Source: Tamarix chinensis
Taxonomy: Eukaryota > Streptophyta > Magnoliopsida > Caryophyllales > Tamaricaceae
Direction: 5' to 3'
Length of the DNA stretch: 64,000 nt
NCBI GenBank assembly: GCA_030549775.1
Contig: CM060172.1
Span: 127,895,122 to 127,959,121, forward strand
Part shown: piece after piece, positions 50,241 through 62,990 of the stretch
Numbering within the stretch: the first letter of the stretch is position 1
Layout of the letters: each line of letters begins with the position of its first letter
The notes under the pieces: generated by a model
Database searches by the model: none
Seen by the model: the letters and a program-made list of their open reading frames with translations, nothing else
What the model was told of the DNA's origin: nothing
Position numbers and translations under genes: made by a program

Positions 50241-53200
50241 TATTGATCTTGCTTGGAACTTTACAGTGGCCATAAGTCGATGGATTGGAGTTCAAGTAAA
50301 GGTTGATATGTATGGATAAGCTAGATTTATATTATTTTTAGGATATCTAATTCACTTGTCAATCTTTTCCACTTCAACTTTGCTTATGTGCAAATGTATT
50401 AGTTTTCGACTTAACATTTAAAGGATCCATCCATACTTTCTTCTCATTATTGTGTGTTAGATATTTTTCTATATTTTTAGTGCACCAATTTATATTATCT
50501 AATGGGTTATGCATAATATTATAACTTGTTTGTGTATTCATTAAAGTTAGAACTTGTTTGGATTGATGTTCAAAGTAGATATCGCACATAGCTCAAGATC
50601 AAGTAGTGGAAAAGAATTACTTATACACTTTTCACATTGTTTCTCTTTCACTTATCCTTGAACATGCTTGCAATTGCTTTATAAAAAAAGGTGTGGTCCA
50701 TCAACCATAAAAATATTCAAAAGAGGGATAGTAACGTAGCTATGATAAACTCTCGTCATAATATAAATATATAATATGGACGGTAGAGGTAATTGAAGGC
50801 ATTAGTAGAAACACAAAGCTTTCCATATAATTGACTCAAATTTGATGTAGTGTGATCATTTCAAATAATAAAATTAATGTTTTTATGGTCTCATCATCCA
50901 TCACTATATATGAATCTACATCACTAGATGTTGATTCAAACCACTTATATTGATTATATATAAAAATACATAAATGGAAGGTGATATATTAGTATTCACA
51001 TCACCCATCATCACATACGGATCTCCATTTTCAAAAGTTAATGGAGGGTCGTCATGAGTGGCTAAATAATTTTAATGCATGTATAGTAGTACCAAGATTT
51101 GCACAGCCGAGGTTGAAGCATCAAACTTCATATAATTATTGAAAGCTTCTAAAGGCCTTGCTCAATCTAAAAGATTGAATGATTTAAATACGCCAAAAAT
51201 TTTCCACACAATAATCTTGTATATCAAATGATTTAGGGGTAATCGATATCTTATGTGTAATTTTATTAATAGAATCATATAATTGAAATTATTTTAATAT
51301 CTATGTAAAAATGATCAAGAAGATTGAGCGGTTTTAATATATTGAGTACTTTAAGTGTAATTTGAATAAGAATATTTAGCGGTCCCGAGTACCCATGTTC
51401 TTATTTCATATTCACGCTTTGTACTTAATTTAATTTAATTTCATATATTCAATTCTTAAAATCTATATTCTTTAAATTATAATTTGTTTAATATTATTAA
51501 TTAGTCGAATTGACATTGTGTGGAATTAGTTAGTCGCTTGATTATGAGAGTGTGCACCTACTTTGTTATCAATTATGGTTAGAACCTACCATGGTCAGGT
51601 CTCCTCCGCCGCCGCAGTGGATGGAGTATTTATAATAACCTCTCTTGTTATTATGTAGTTTTGGAGGGTAGAGTAAATTGATGGTTAAAGGTCGACACTT
51701 CCTATCGTATAAATAGTTGTATAGTTGAAGCCTAATGTTTTCTATTTGATAATTAATTTGATGGTTGAGGCATAAAGTTTTCCTATCTTATAGATCTGAA
51801 TACGATCTAGAAGATTGATATATTAGACTAAAACGCATTATAGATTCTATTTCATGGATGAAATATTCTATAAATTTTCAATTAGCAATAACCAATGTAT
51901 GCAGTATATGTGACATTATTGACTTATCAAGGTTTTTGAAAAAAAAAACTACTATTTTTTTAAGGAATGAGCAATAAATGTGCATTAATACTTTAATTAA
52001 ATTGTGAATACTTGCTATGGTCTATGGATATTTGATAAAATAACTACCATCAACATCGAATAGATGTAAGCCCAAAATAGATGTACAAAGTGTATATCTG
52101 GTATATGTAAAAGGCAAATAAATGTCACTAGTTTTAAGTTAGAAGATCATAGAATGTTATATTTGTAACATGAGAAATAATATCACATTAGTACAAAAAT
52201 GATAGGTAAAATCATTAAAACTTCCACAAGCACCCACTAAAAAACTTGAAGATTTGTTTGATTGCAGATCTCATGTAAATGACTTATCATCTTAGCAAAT
52301 TTACAGTTAAGCCATCATAATGTAATATACATAAAAATATCTTAAGTCCTTGATAACACTCAAGCAAACTCATGTTGCCCACATAAATATGCTATGGTAC
52401 ATAGTGATGCATCGGTCTAAGATCACATGTTACATTTTTGGCAATTGAGAATGTTGCATCAACACAAATTATTGAGTGTATAACCATCTGATTGGGATAA
52501 TAATGCAATATCACCACTTCAAGTTTGAAATATAACAGCCTAGCAATGTTGTTGATTATGATTTTAATTGATATATCACTGTTAATGAGGTATAGACGTG
52601 ATATGCTAATATGCATGCAAAGGTTGTATTGTGGTATAACAATTGCGTATCACATTATCTCCTAAGATCGGGTCTCTCGGGAAGAGCTTGATACTTATCT
52701 TAAAATTTGGATGTGCTTTGTAAATGCCTTTATCGACCCTCATAGAAATGAAAGTAAGCTACAAATAATGGTGGGAATATTAGTTTTCCTAGCCACATGG
52801 GATAAAGAAAGAGATTGAGATGAAAAGTAAGCAAGCACAGAAAATACGTCTTCCATGGGATATGGAATCAATAGAAAGTCAAATTTCACTTGATTATTTT
52901 GCTTGATAAATGTAGCTTAGCTACAAGCTTTGTTTATTATTGCCAATAAACTATAAAGGTTAGATGTGTTGTATAAAATTACATCTCACATAGACGTCCC
53001 TAAAGTAACTTTTAATAAGTTAATGACAAGTATAGTACAAACACACAAGAAGTGTATTATTTAGATCCAAAGTGTTGAAACCTTAAAAGTGATATTTGAT
53101 CCTCGATAGATGATAGACTTGCTAAAACAACCAAGAAGGTTGTTGGGCATGTCTATCGTAATGGAATTTAAGAAAATAATTATATAAAAAAAGAATATTT

Positions 53201-53560
53201 GATAATTATTCTTACATCAATATAAGATGGTATGAAATAGACATTAGTGATGAATTAATTTAGATAGTTGTAACTGATGATGGATAGAAGAAAGAATAAT
53301 TATTGACTTATTATAACACATCCTTATTTAAATGATTGGATGAGTTGGATTTGATTTATAAGTCAAATGTATCTCCTTAATGGATGTGATTTATATGGAT
53401 ATGAAATCGAACATTAAAAAGATAAGTGGGTGCTTGTAGAGAAATGATTAAAAGTCTATTTGTTGGTATATATGTATTTTTATAAATTATAGGTTTTTAT
53501 CTTTATTAGGATTTTTACCTACGAAGTTTCAAATGTCAATATTATTGAAGTGTGGTTATA
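50241..53560. other. AT-rich intergenic stretch, no gene seen
   Basis: No frame longer than about 75 codons and no recognisable repeat structure. Confidence 0.5.
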
Positions 53561-53564
53561 CACA

Positions 53565-54020
53565 AGAGTGTACAAAATTGAATATCCTTATCCATTCGGA
53601 TATTTTTAAAAAAATATATATATTTTTTCCACATTTTTTAGGTTGGATATCCAAATAATATAGACCAAATATGGTTCATATTTGAATATATCCAATATAC
53701 TTATGAAAATACTATTGTATCAATTTTAAAAACTTTTTCAAGAAGATTTTTAAAATAAATGTTGTTTTGTTAATTAATATTCATATAAGTGTCTTGTTTT
53801 ATCTAAAAAATATATCAAAATATTATTATAAATGTTTAAAATATGAAAATAAATAAATTTTAAAAAATTAAAGCTACAAAACACAGAATTATGATATATT
53901 GTTTAAATAATTAATAAAATATTTGATATTTTTTCTTATCGTATATTAAATGTCGGATTGATTTTTTTGGATACTGAATTAGATTTTTGGATCCCAATTT
54001 TTTTAATATCCTTATGGACA
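53565..54020. mobile_element. Possible hAT-like MITE with GGATAT motifs
   Basis: Clusters of GAATATCC, CGGATATT, GGATATCCAAAT and GGATCCCAATTTTT near both ends resemble the subterminal motif arrays of plant hAT MITEs. Termini and target duplication could not be fixed. Confidence 0.3.
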
Positions 54021-55270
54021 TATAAACAAAATCATATGCACTGTAATGTATGGAGGAGGCATGCAAAGTTAAGAAGGATAAAACTATACTTTGTTTTTCA
54101 GCCATGGTTTGTGCCATAAGGCTTTTCTGGCAGTGTTTGTATTGAGGGAATATTTTAACAATGTACTCTTTAGAGGGAATGCCAAATATGAGTGAATGAG
54201 ACATCTTAATAAATGAGGGATATATTTTGTGGTTCTCCTATACTTTCATATACACTAAGTAGCTAAAATGAGTATTGTAAATGTTCATACATGGGAAATC
54301 GTGTGAATACCATTTTAAAGAGGTGGATATTACATATTCTCCATGTTAGTGCAACCATTAATCTACTTCATTATGCCCAATAGTATTAATTATTCAACCT
54401 TTATTTATGCTTATTTAGTCCTTTTATAATGAATTATTGGTTTTGATATATATATATATGCATAAAAGATGCACATAATAAAGATAAAGATCAGTCAGAA
54501 TGAGAATCATCTCCCTTCTCCTCTATCCCACCTTCTTCTTGCTTATTATTTTAGTTATTATCACAATCACTTCTATCTAGAAAATATAGATAATAGATTA
54601 CATTATTGATTTAATAATAACAAATTAAATTTGTTGATTTAATCAAATAATGATACTGGTTGTTTGAATAATGTTGGGAAAATTAACGATGATCAAGAAA
54701 AATTATGTATAATAGAAAATAATAATTACCAAACTCGAATATTTTATAACTATCATTGCAATATGAAGAGTCAAGAATACTCAAACTTGTATTTTTTCCT
54801 TCACTAAAATTATAAAGAACAAATATCTTAATTAACTGATCAATTAAATAATCTCTAGTCCTAATTGAGATTTTTCTAAACCAAACCATAAAATCTACAA
54901 CCCCAATATTTTCCCTTGATTCTTTTTCCTCATGGTCCATTGTGTGAATTACATGTATAATAAAAACTATTTATTGTGTGAATTCCATGTATAATAACAA
55001 CTATATACAATAAAAACCTTTTGGTAAGCTAACGAGATTCTAGAATCGACAAAATATAGAATATGCAGATAGAACCGACCTCCTAAAAATATGATTAAAA
55101 TATGATATGAAAGGATATCATCGTATAAATCACAATCATCAACATAGACATATTAGCTGGCATCCCCACTTGTTGATCGCCACAACCATGTAGGGCACCC
55201 CGAGTTGACCCTCAACTTTCCTTTCTCGCTTCATCCTTGCTCTTTGCTGACATAAATGTGTTCCTGGACA
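54021..55270. other. Intergenic stretch, no supported gene
   Basis: Two short - strand frames (53911-54204 and 54683-54940) have protein-like composition, but I recognise neither. A short direct repeat TGTGTGAATT.CATGTATAATAA occurs near 54940-55000. Confidence 0.4.
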
Positions 55271-55639
55271 CTCTCTGAAATACCCCAGAACTAATTATTT
55301 CGGAAATAAGACATTAAATAAGGATTAGTGGGAATTTATTTAATATATTACTCTTTATAAAATAAAAAGGGTTTCGTAGGGTAAGCTAATAAGAATTTTT
55401 TTTAAAGATAAATTACAAGGGTATTTTTATACAAATATTTATATATAAATTTTGGGCCCTAAATTATCCTAAAAAGGAGGGTAAATATTTTATTTAATTA
55501 TTTAAATATTCTTACACTAAGTACCTAAGGCAAATACTCTAAGTTTTCATATAAAATAAAATACTAAAATAAAAATAGCATAAATAAATTTTTCTCCCTT
55601 TTTCTTCCTTTTTCCTTTTCTCCTTTTTCCCTTTTTTTT

Positions 55640-56715
55640 CTTTCTTTTCTTTTTCTCGCCAATTGGGCCAGCCCCGGCCCAATCCCCTTCCCTCTTCTCC
55701 TTCCCGCGGCCCAGCGCCGATCGGCCACCCTCGCCACAGTGAAACGCAGCGTTTCACCCCTATTTTCGCTGAAACGCTGTGCGCCGATTTTTGAAGTAGC
55801 CGTTGCCTGCCAGCTACTCGACGTCGCGCCTTGTCCAAATAACCACCAAAACGCTGCGTTTTGATAAGGCGTTTTATGTCCGCTGAACCGGCCGGTTTTC
55901 CCCCTTTCTTTCTTTCTTCCCGGACCGCCGGTCCAGCCTCCTCCCTGTCTTCTTCCCCCGCGTGCCGCTGCAACTCGCCGCCCAACCCCCTCTGCGCCGA
56001 CCAGCCACCTGCGCCACCTGCACGCCGTCTCTCTCCCTCCCCGACCTTCCAGCTAGCCTTATCCGACAGGCCGACACCCCTACACCTCACACAAGCCTGC
56101 TCGTGCCCCTTCCTTTTTCTCCGACCGAAACGCAGGTCTGCCATGGCAGACCAGCGCCGCCTGCCACCGACGGCCGGCGTGACGAATTTTCGCCTGCCCG
56201 TGCCTCTCTCTGCCCCCTCTCTCGATTTTCCCCCCAATTCAAGCCTATAAATACCCCACGAGCCCCAGCATCGGGCTCTTTCGAAAATTAAGCCCAGAAA
56301 TCCCCTTTCTCGCCGCCCCTCTTAAGATCACCGTTCCATCGCCGCCGCCCATAGCCGCCACTCGAACCACCCCCGAAACCCTTCCCTGCAGCACCCTCCA
56401 CCCATCCAAGCCTCCCTCAGCCCTCGATTTACTCTGCACGCGCCGCCCCAAGCGCGCGAAGTGCTCTTCCCGACCAAGCCAACCTCGAACCCCGCCACCC
56501 TTCGCACCGCCGCCCACCGCCGTGCCGCCACTCCCAGCGCCCCCTCTGCCTCCCAAAACCACCAAGGGAACTTCCCCAACCCTCCTAGGCCCTCTATTTC
56601 CCCTGCCAATCCCTCCTTTTCCTTTCCCCTCCACCACCTCTCTACCCTCTTTCTCCCCCCAACGCCGCCACCGTGCGCCGTGCGCCGCCACCTGTGCCAC
56701 CCACACCCTAGGTAG
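55640..56715. repeat. CpG-rich leader block within the LTR
   Basis: A sharply GC-rich block of about 1.1 kb in an otherwise AT-rich window. Overlapping frames up to 232 codons exist on both strands, but their products are simple Arg/Gly/Pro-rich sequence. The equivalent place in copies A and C is a decayed pyrimidine-rich tract, so this is LTR sequence and not a gene. Confidence 0.75.
56245..56253 (+). promoter_or_regulatory. TATA box of long LTR copy D
   Basis: CTATAAATA followed by CCCCACGAGCC, at the start of the GC-rich leader. TATA-like sequences occur at comparable distances from the U3 end in copies B (28095) and C (35116-35126, - strand). Confidence 0.6.
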
Positions 56716-56759
56716 TTCTCTAAACTCCCCAACCCCTAAACCTTTATTATATAAGTGCT

Positions 56760-56886
56760 AATTATTTTAGTAGCATAATTAATATTATTCTTACTATTAT
56801 TATTATTATTACCACTAATAATATTATTATTAGTATTATTAATATAATTATTATTACTATTATCATTATTATTATTACTATTGGTA

Positions 56887-56984
<98 letters not shown>

Positions 56985-57102
56985 TATACCTAACCTTGAA
57001 ACATTTATAACTATTGGTCTTACTAATACTAGTGGCCCATAACTTTAGTAGTTTATTTTAACATCATAATCGCTATTATTATTGCTAGTATTACTATTAT
57101 CA

Positions 57103-57133
<31 letters not shown>

Positions 57134-57200
57134 TATTACTATCATTATTATTATTAATATTATTATTATTCACTATTATCATTATTATTAGTAACATTGA
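56760..57200. repeat. (TTA)n microsatellite tracts
   Basis: Long imperfect TTA/ATT runs, the purest at about 56885-56982, with further tracts near 57070-57170. Confidence 0.95.
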
Positions 57201-58737
57201 ACTACTACCATTAATATCAAATATTATTAAACTACTTTAAATTATGGTAGCTACTTTTATTAGTAGTAGCTTGATTAACTACCTTGAGAATATTGACCAT
57301 ACTTCACTTATAAAAGTAACATTACTATTCTTCGCCCTAATGGTAAGGTAAAGAGTAGGGGTAAGATAGAAAAGAATAGTGTTTTGGTCGGAGGAAAAGT
57401 AACCCCAATTTTCCCTCTTATAGGCGAGTCAAGTCGACACTCGGAGGAGGCGTAGGAGCGTGCTCCAAGACCGGTGTCGTGTTAGGTAAGGACGAAGCTA
57501 TGGCCTTGTGTTATGTGTGATGTATGGTGTGGGTGAATGATGAACATGCCATGTTGATGTGTATTATGCATGCGTTATGAATAACCTGTTTTGTGTAGCG
57601 CAGCGTGGATCATGAGGTATGTTGTGTGTGCCTTGTACTATACGTGTATGACATGTTCCATGTTTAATGTTGATGTTGATGATGTGACTTGTTTTAGCCC
57701 TCTAGGACATGCATGCTAGGGTTTTGGGTAGCATGAAATGATAATAAAGGAACAACGGGGAAGTGGACGTTTGGGAAGTTTGCATGGGGGGACTAGACCT
57801 TACGTGTGAAAAGTTGATTTGGGTTGTAAGTAAGAGCTTGGGAGAGTCTTGGAATGATTGGTGACTTGGTATGAGAAATAGTACGTAAGTTGGTGCGTAA
57901 GAGACCTTATTAGGGTTTTGTGTATAAGTGGGTGTTGGGGAGTCTGCATGGTTTATTTGAATTACGCATGGGGATGAATCTTACGTGAGGAAAGTTGATT
58001 TAGGGCGTAAATGAGATAATGTCAAAGTTATGGGTCCATTGGAGACTTTGATGTAAAATAGTACGTGGGCGGATGTAAGGGTATCTAAGGGACCCAATTA
58101 GGGTTTTGGGAGGAAATGAGCAATTTGAAGGGTACCAGGGTAAAAATGATCAAGGAGGGATGAAGTATGGGGTTGAGAGTGAGAATCCACTTGTATGAAG
58201 GATGAGTATGGGCTTCTAAATGAGAGAAGAGGTTTTGGGGCAAAGAGGGGAGGTTACTTGGGGAGGAAGTAAAGTGCTAGGGTTTGGCATGGTCAACTAG
58301 GGTTTGGCGGTCACCTACGGAGTTAGGGAAATAAAGGGATATAGTTTGGAAATCTCTTAGTAGAGACGGGATGCGAGACAAGGAACAAGGTAAAGTCAGG
58401 ATGAGTAAGGAAGAGTTGGGCCATGTAGGCCCAAAGTAGGGTTTTCCAAGGAGGAGCCCTAGAGGGGTGAGGACACGCGAGACCGATACCGTGGTGTTAG
58501 GGTGATACCTACATTCTCGGGAAGAGTGTGCCTTTACTACGTTTCCTTATGTATAAGAGTAAAAGGGAATGGATGTCGGGGTGTGATAAGGGGCGCAGGA
58601 GTCTCAAGATATGGGACGGCCCCCTGGGAGGAAAGAAGTAGAGAGTAGTAGACATGCATGTCAAGGGTGGAACCTTATTTAATAATACATGAATAAGACA
58701 TTAATTACTTAAAGAGTAAGATTGTTGAGCCGGGCCC

Positions 58738-59095
58738 AGACCGATCCACCGGCATAATAGTGGCCAGGTGCCGGGGTGCCCTGGAGACCGATCCACCGGC
58801 GTATAATAGTGGTTAGGTGCGTTCTGCCCTATACGTGACCGATCCACCGGCTATAATAGTGGGGGATCCCGAGCTCAACAAACCAAACAGTATGTTGTAA
58901 TTAAATCATGGGAAAGATACTATATACTTACAGTGGAACACCATGAGAGTCGGGGCCAGACCGATCCACCGGCATAATAGTGGCCAGGAGCGTTGTGCCC
59001 TGGAGACCGATCCACCGACATATAATAGTGGTTAGGTGCGTTCTGCCCTATAAGTGACCAATCCACCGGCTATAATAGTGGGGTTCCCGTACTCT
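58738..59095. repeat. LTR-internal minisatellite, copy D
   Basis: Six units built on GACCGATCCACCGGC followed by ATAATAGTGG, three in each of two blocks (58738-58865 and 58960-59085), with a unique spacer between. The motif is the reverse complement of the units in copies A and E. Confidence 0.88.
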
Positions 59096-59804
59096 CATGG
59101 ATTTATAACGATTATGATGTGAATCGACTAATTATCAGAGTTATGAAAAGAAGAAGTTGGTTTGGGCCATAACCGACCTACAACATCCATAATATTACAT
59201 GTTGCTTTTGTGATTGTGATGTGTGTGTTATGTTGTATGATGGTATGCTTGGCCTTAGCGCACCTGCGCCCTTACTCAGTACTGGACCCGTACTGATACT
59301 ACCTTGATTGATTGGGTCCTGTGATGATCCACCAATGGTGGGGAGCAGACCTTTGATGCAGGTTGATCTGTTACTAAATTGGGGTGGAAGGCTTGATCTG
59401 AGTGAGTAAGCGGTTCGGATATTTACCCTTCGAAAATTGTGTGGTTTAATCGTATTTGTCTTTGGAGGTTACAAGTGTTGTATTTAATTTTTCGAGGGTT
59501 TTATCGTACTTTGCTATTCTGTTATTTTAAGTATTCTGATATATGGACCTTTTAAATTGTATTTCGGAATGTAACTTTGACCTTCGCACCCTGATCCCGT
59601 AAAACTTGTGCTTTATGAAGGATTTGTTCTGGTTTTATTCTTTTAGCCTTAGCACTTAGTATCGGGTCGGTAGGTATGAACCGGTCTGGTACTAAGTGTG
59701 GCGGTAATACCCCCGAGTTTATGGTTTTTAATTCTTTCGCTTCCGCTAAAACTTTTGATTTAAACGAAATTTTTCAGTAGTAAATTTGGGGGTGTTACAC
59801 TCTC

Positions 59805-61199
59805 CACCCATTTTTACCTCCATATAATCATATTATTTTTATTTTCATTCACTATAGGTCATTAATATCCTCCTTCACATGAGCTTGAATGCTAGAAATG
59901 CTCCCCTTCAATCCACATGTGTTTGGATATTTGATCAAGCCATATGATCATGGCATCGTTCTCTAACCAGTCATGCCCATCCTTGAGCCAAAGTCCCTAA
60001 AATGTTTTGGTCACAATCTAGAATATATTCCTTTTGGTATTTATACCAACAAATATCATATTCCTCCATGTTATGTCCTTCATCTAGGTGGACTTCAGGT
60101 GAGTAGCATAACCCAAGCCATCCAAACTTCCCATGGAAATTAGATTGCGATCAAGTTTCAAAACTTAACTCACATCTTCTAACTTATTATGCACAAGCAT
60201 TTATTGGAAATTATGCAAGCCATGGGTTGGATTATTTAATATTAGAACCCATTATTTTGGCATTAGTAGAATATTTGGGTCAAACTAGCACACTCAAGCC
60301 TAATGAAGTACTTACTCACTTAATTATAGACCAAGGTGGGACTCAATGGTCATTATTTAAATATTTAACGATCTTAAATGCTAAGCACATGAAAATGAAT
60401 ACCAAAACCATGGAAAATCAACCATATATATTAGTTATTAGTTAGAATATTTATTTAGAAAGTTCCATCTTGTAGCTTCAAGTTTTATCATTTGGTGTGA
60501 GGGTGTGTGCGCTAATTGTGCAAGCTTTAGTGTGGAATTTTATCACTTGATTTTTGCTTATATTTACATGGAGTATAAGTTTTGATTAGGTATATAATCC
60601 ATCATAAAAATGTGTGCTTGTAGACATTCATAATTTATGCAATACACCCAAGTTTGATTCTTTAATCGGTTCTTGTTATAAGTTATTCTTTGAATATACT
60701 TTATATGTGATTTAATTTAAAGTTTTTTATACTCAGTTTATGTATGATCCGAGTGAGTTAATGTGTGTTCAATTTAATACGTTTATATCTTGTAAAATCA
60801 ATCATCAAAACACACACACACACACACACATATTCATCTTCAACCTCTTGAAACCCTAACCCTAGGCCTCCTCCATAGCCACATTTCTCAATGGCTTAAT
60901 TAAAACTATTAACCCAATATTTCCTCAACATAATAAACCTTATAAATTTCCAATAAAAACTCTATAAACCCCCTTACCATAGTCGTTCATAATCATCCAT
61001 ATATTCAACCCTCAAAATCCGTTCATTCAATCAAAATCCTATGCCAAATACCTTCTTCTTTACTAACGTTTTCTCCACAATTAATACCCAATTAAAAACA
61101 AAGATATCATGCTATTAAAAACCCTAACCAAATAAAACCTCTAAACCTTCATAAAATCATGAAACCCTAACCTTCTAATTCATCCAATTCTTATTCTTA
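59805..61199. other. Intergenic stretch, no assigned feature
   Basis: No recognisable domain. A + strand frame at 60227-60445 (72 residues) matches nothing I know. A (CA)n run lies at about 60811-60830. The stretch may be a decayed continuation of the Copia fragment to its right, but I could not read integrase or RT blocks. Confidence 0.4.
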
Positions 61200-61634
61200 T
61201 TTTGATTTGTTTCTTTTGTGTGGCTTGTGTCAATTACCTTTTTTTTTTGTGTACTTCCAATATGCATAAATTTCCTAATCCTCCTATCATGGGTCTTGAT
61301 CTCTATCACTCAAATTGCTTTAACTTTGATCTCCTCCTCATTAGATAAGGACACAAATATCCTATCACATGGATTCAATCACTTAAGCCAATACTCCTTA
61401 TAGCACATGTGTTGAGAACACCCCTAATCCAAAATCAAATTTTCTTTCTATGAATCTATTCCATGAACCAAGAGAACATCACCAAGATTCTCCTCATCTA
61501 TTGCAGTCCTAGTGCAATTATTCTCCTTATGTTGTTTCTTGTATTCTAGATACTTCTTCTTAATGTGCCCTACCATATTACAATGAAAGCACTTGATGTC
61601 TAAGTTAGTCTTCTTCTTACCCTTCTCGGATTGT
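61200..61634 (-). pseudogene. Ty1/Copia gag zinc knuckle and protease fragment
   Basis: The - strand encodes a Lys-rich stretch, then a gag zinc knuckle CFHCNMVGHIKKKY (CCHC with the last Cys lost), then, about 45 codons on, LILD-stop-GCSQHMC. That is the Copia protease active-site block, in which the Ser of Asp-Ser-Gly is now a stop codon. The following LSNEEEIKVKAI block fits the rest of the protease region. Three in-frame stops in about 135 codons show a dead fragment. No LTR of its own was identified; a 220 bp repeat abuts it at 61635. Confidence 0.8.
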
Positions 61635-61854
61635 TGTAATATCTCTATCTTTTAAAACCCTAAATGTTTGGGATATTTGTTTTTTAGAATTGAATTCATC
61701 TTATCTGAATGTTTTATTACATTTTTTAAGGGATTCAAAACCCTGGATATGTTCTATAAACATTTCATTTAAGGTTTCTTAGTCTTTCTAATGGTTTTTA
61801 TTGTCGTGAGACTTTTAAAGTCACTTTTGAACTCTAAAAATGTTTGAGACTCAT
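61635..61854. repeat. Repeat hosting long LTR copy E
   Basis: Starts TGTAATATCTC and aligns with 31895-32115 over about 220 bp. Shared blocks are CTTTTAAAA, TTATCTGA then GATGTTTTATTA-like sequence, and CACTTTTG then TTTGAGACT at the right end. It is directly followed by copy E, as its homologue is followed by copy C. Confidence 0.6.
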
Positions 61855-62519
61855 TGTAACACCCCAAAAATTCACTACTGAAAAATTTCGTTTTATTAAA
61901 AGATAATTGCGGAAGCACATAAATAAAACGTGAACTTTGGGAGTATTACCGCCACACTTAGTACCAGACCGGTTCACTCATACCGTTCCAGTACCAAGTG
62001 CTAAGGCTAAGAAAATGAAATACAACTTGAAAGAAATTCAACACACACAAATCAGAGTAGCGCATCAAATCGTTTACAAGAATAAAATCCACCAACGGTG
62101 GTTACAGTAACATATAACATTAAAACCAGGAATTTAAAGAGAAAGAGAAAACCCTAACGATACCGGATAACTCCTTACTCTCTTTCCCGTAGCCCACTTG
62201 AGTAGCACCTGAAAATACCTGCAAGGGCACTGCCCATTGAATAGGCAGGGCCCCCATAAAGGGAATCCCTTCAGTACTACGGTACTGAGTAACCCTTTAA
62301 TACCACACTTAAAGACAGACCCGCATACGGCACATAATGCAAGTTACGCACATAAATAATGAGAGGTGCATACATAACAATAACACGTAACACAAGTTAT
62401 AATTCACGATCGATATCTTTGGGCCTTAAGCCATGTCATAGTGTAAGATCAATACATTCTGGCCTTAAGCCATTATTCCATCATCATTCAATCAATATCA
62501 TATTTTATGTCCATGTGAG

Positions 62520-62990
62520 TGCGAGAACCCCACTATTATAGTTGGTGGACCGGATGTCGACACACAGGGCAAAACGCCTCTGACCACTATTATTGCCGAT
62601 GGACCGAAAGGTAAACACACAGGGCAGAACGCACCTGACCACTATTATTTGCCGGTGGACCGGTCTGGCCCCGACTCATATGGTGTTCCACTATAAGTGA
62701 TTAGTATTTTTCCATAATCTTATTCACATACAATACTGGTTTTATTGAGCTCGGGACCCCCACTATTTTAGCCGGTGGACCGGAATATATATAAAATCAT
62801 CATCCAGGGCACAACGCTCCTGGCCACTATTATAACCGGTGGACCGGTACTCATAATCACATACCAGGGCAACACGCTCCTGGAACACTATTATATCCGG
62901 TGGACCGGTACTCAATATCACATACCAGGGCAACACGCTCCTGGACCACTATTATAACCGGTGGACCGGTACTCAATATCATAATCATCT
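62520..62990. repeat. LTR-internal minisatellite, copy E
   Basis: Seven units around CCGGTGGACCGG (near 62545, 62596, 62653, 62772, 62836, 62897 and 62959), in two blocks with about 60 bp spacing. The last units are nearly identical (CCAGGGCAACACGCTCCTGG). Confidence 0.9.

Larger units (their letters stand above)
55276..59799 (+). mobile_element. Long solo LTR, copy D (about 4.5 kb), best preserved
   Basis: Starts TGAAATACCCCAG and ends GGGGGTGTTACA, with a perfect 5 bp target-site duplication CTCTC (55271-55275 and 59800-59804). No gag-pol sequence is present. The promoter is at 56245-56253 (CTATAAATA). It is followed by a C-rich, CpG-rich leader (to about 56715), then (TTA)n tracts (56760-57200), a G-rich stretch, the conserved minisatellite (58738-59095) and a terminal block. 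In inverse orientation it is collinear with 61855-64000. Compared with copies A and C it keeps far more CpG, so it is probably the youngest. The Ty3/gypsy Tekay/Del assignment is inference from length and termini. Confidence 0.9.

Noticed and set aside
54683..54940. 85-codon - strand frame of protein-like composition
   Set aside because: No recognisable family, no supporting splice or promoter context; left unassigned.
55539..56237. 232-codon - strand frame
   Set aside because: Low-complexity Arg/Gly/Lys-rich translation opposite equally long frames on the + strand, inside a long LTR. It is a GC-composition artefact.
56245..56761. Overlapping frames of 79-153 codons on both strands
   Set aside because: Simple Pro/Ala/Gly-rich products in the CpG-rich LTR leader, with no domain.
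62520..62990. Regularly spaced repeats resembling a CRISPR array
   Set aside because: The units are tandem minisatellite repeats without unique spacers, inside a plant retrotransposon LTR.
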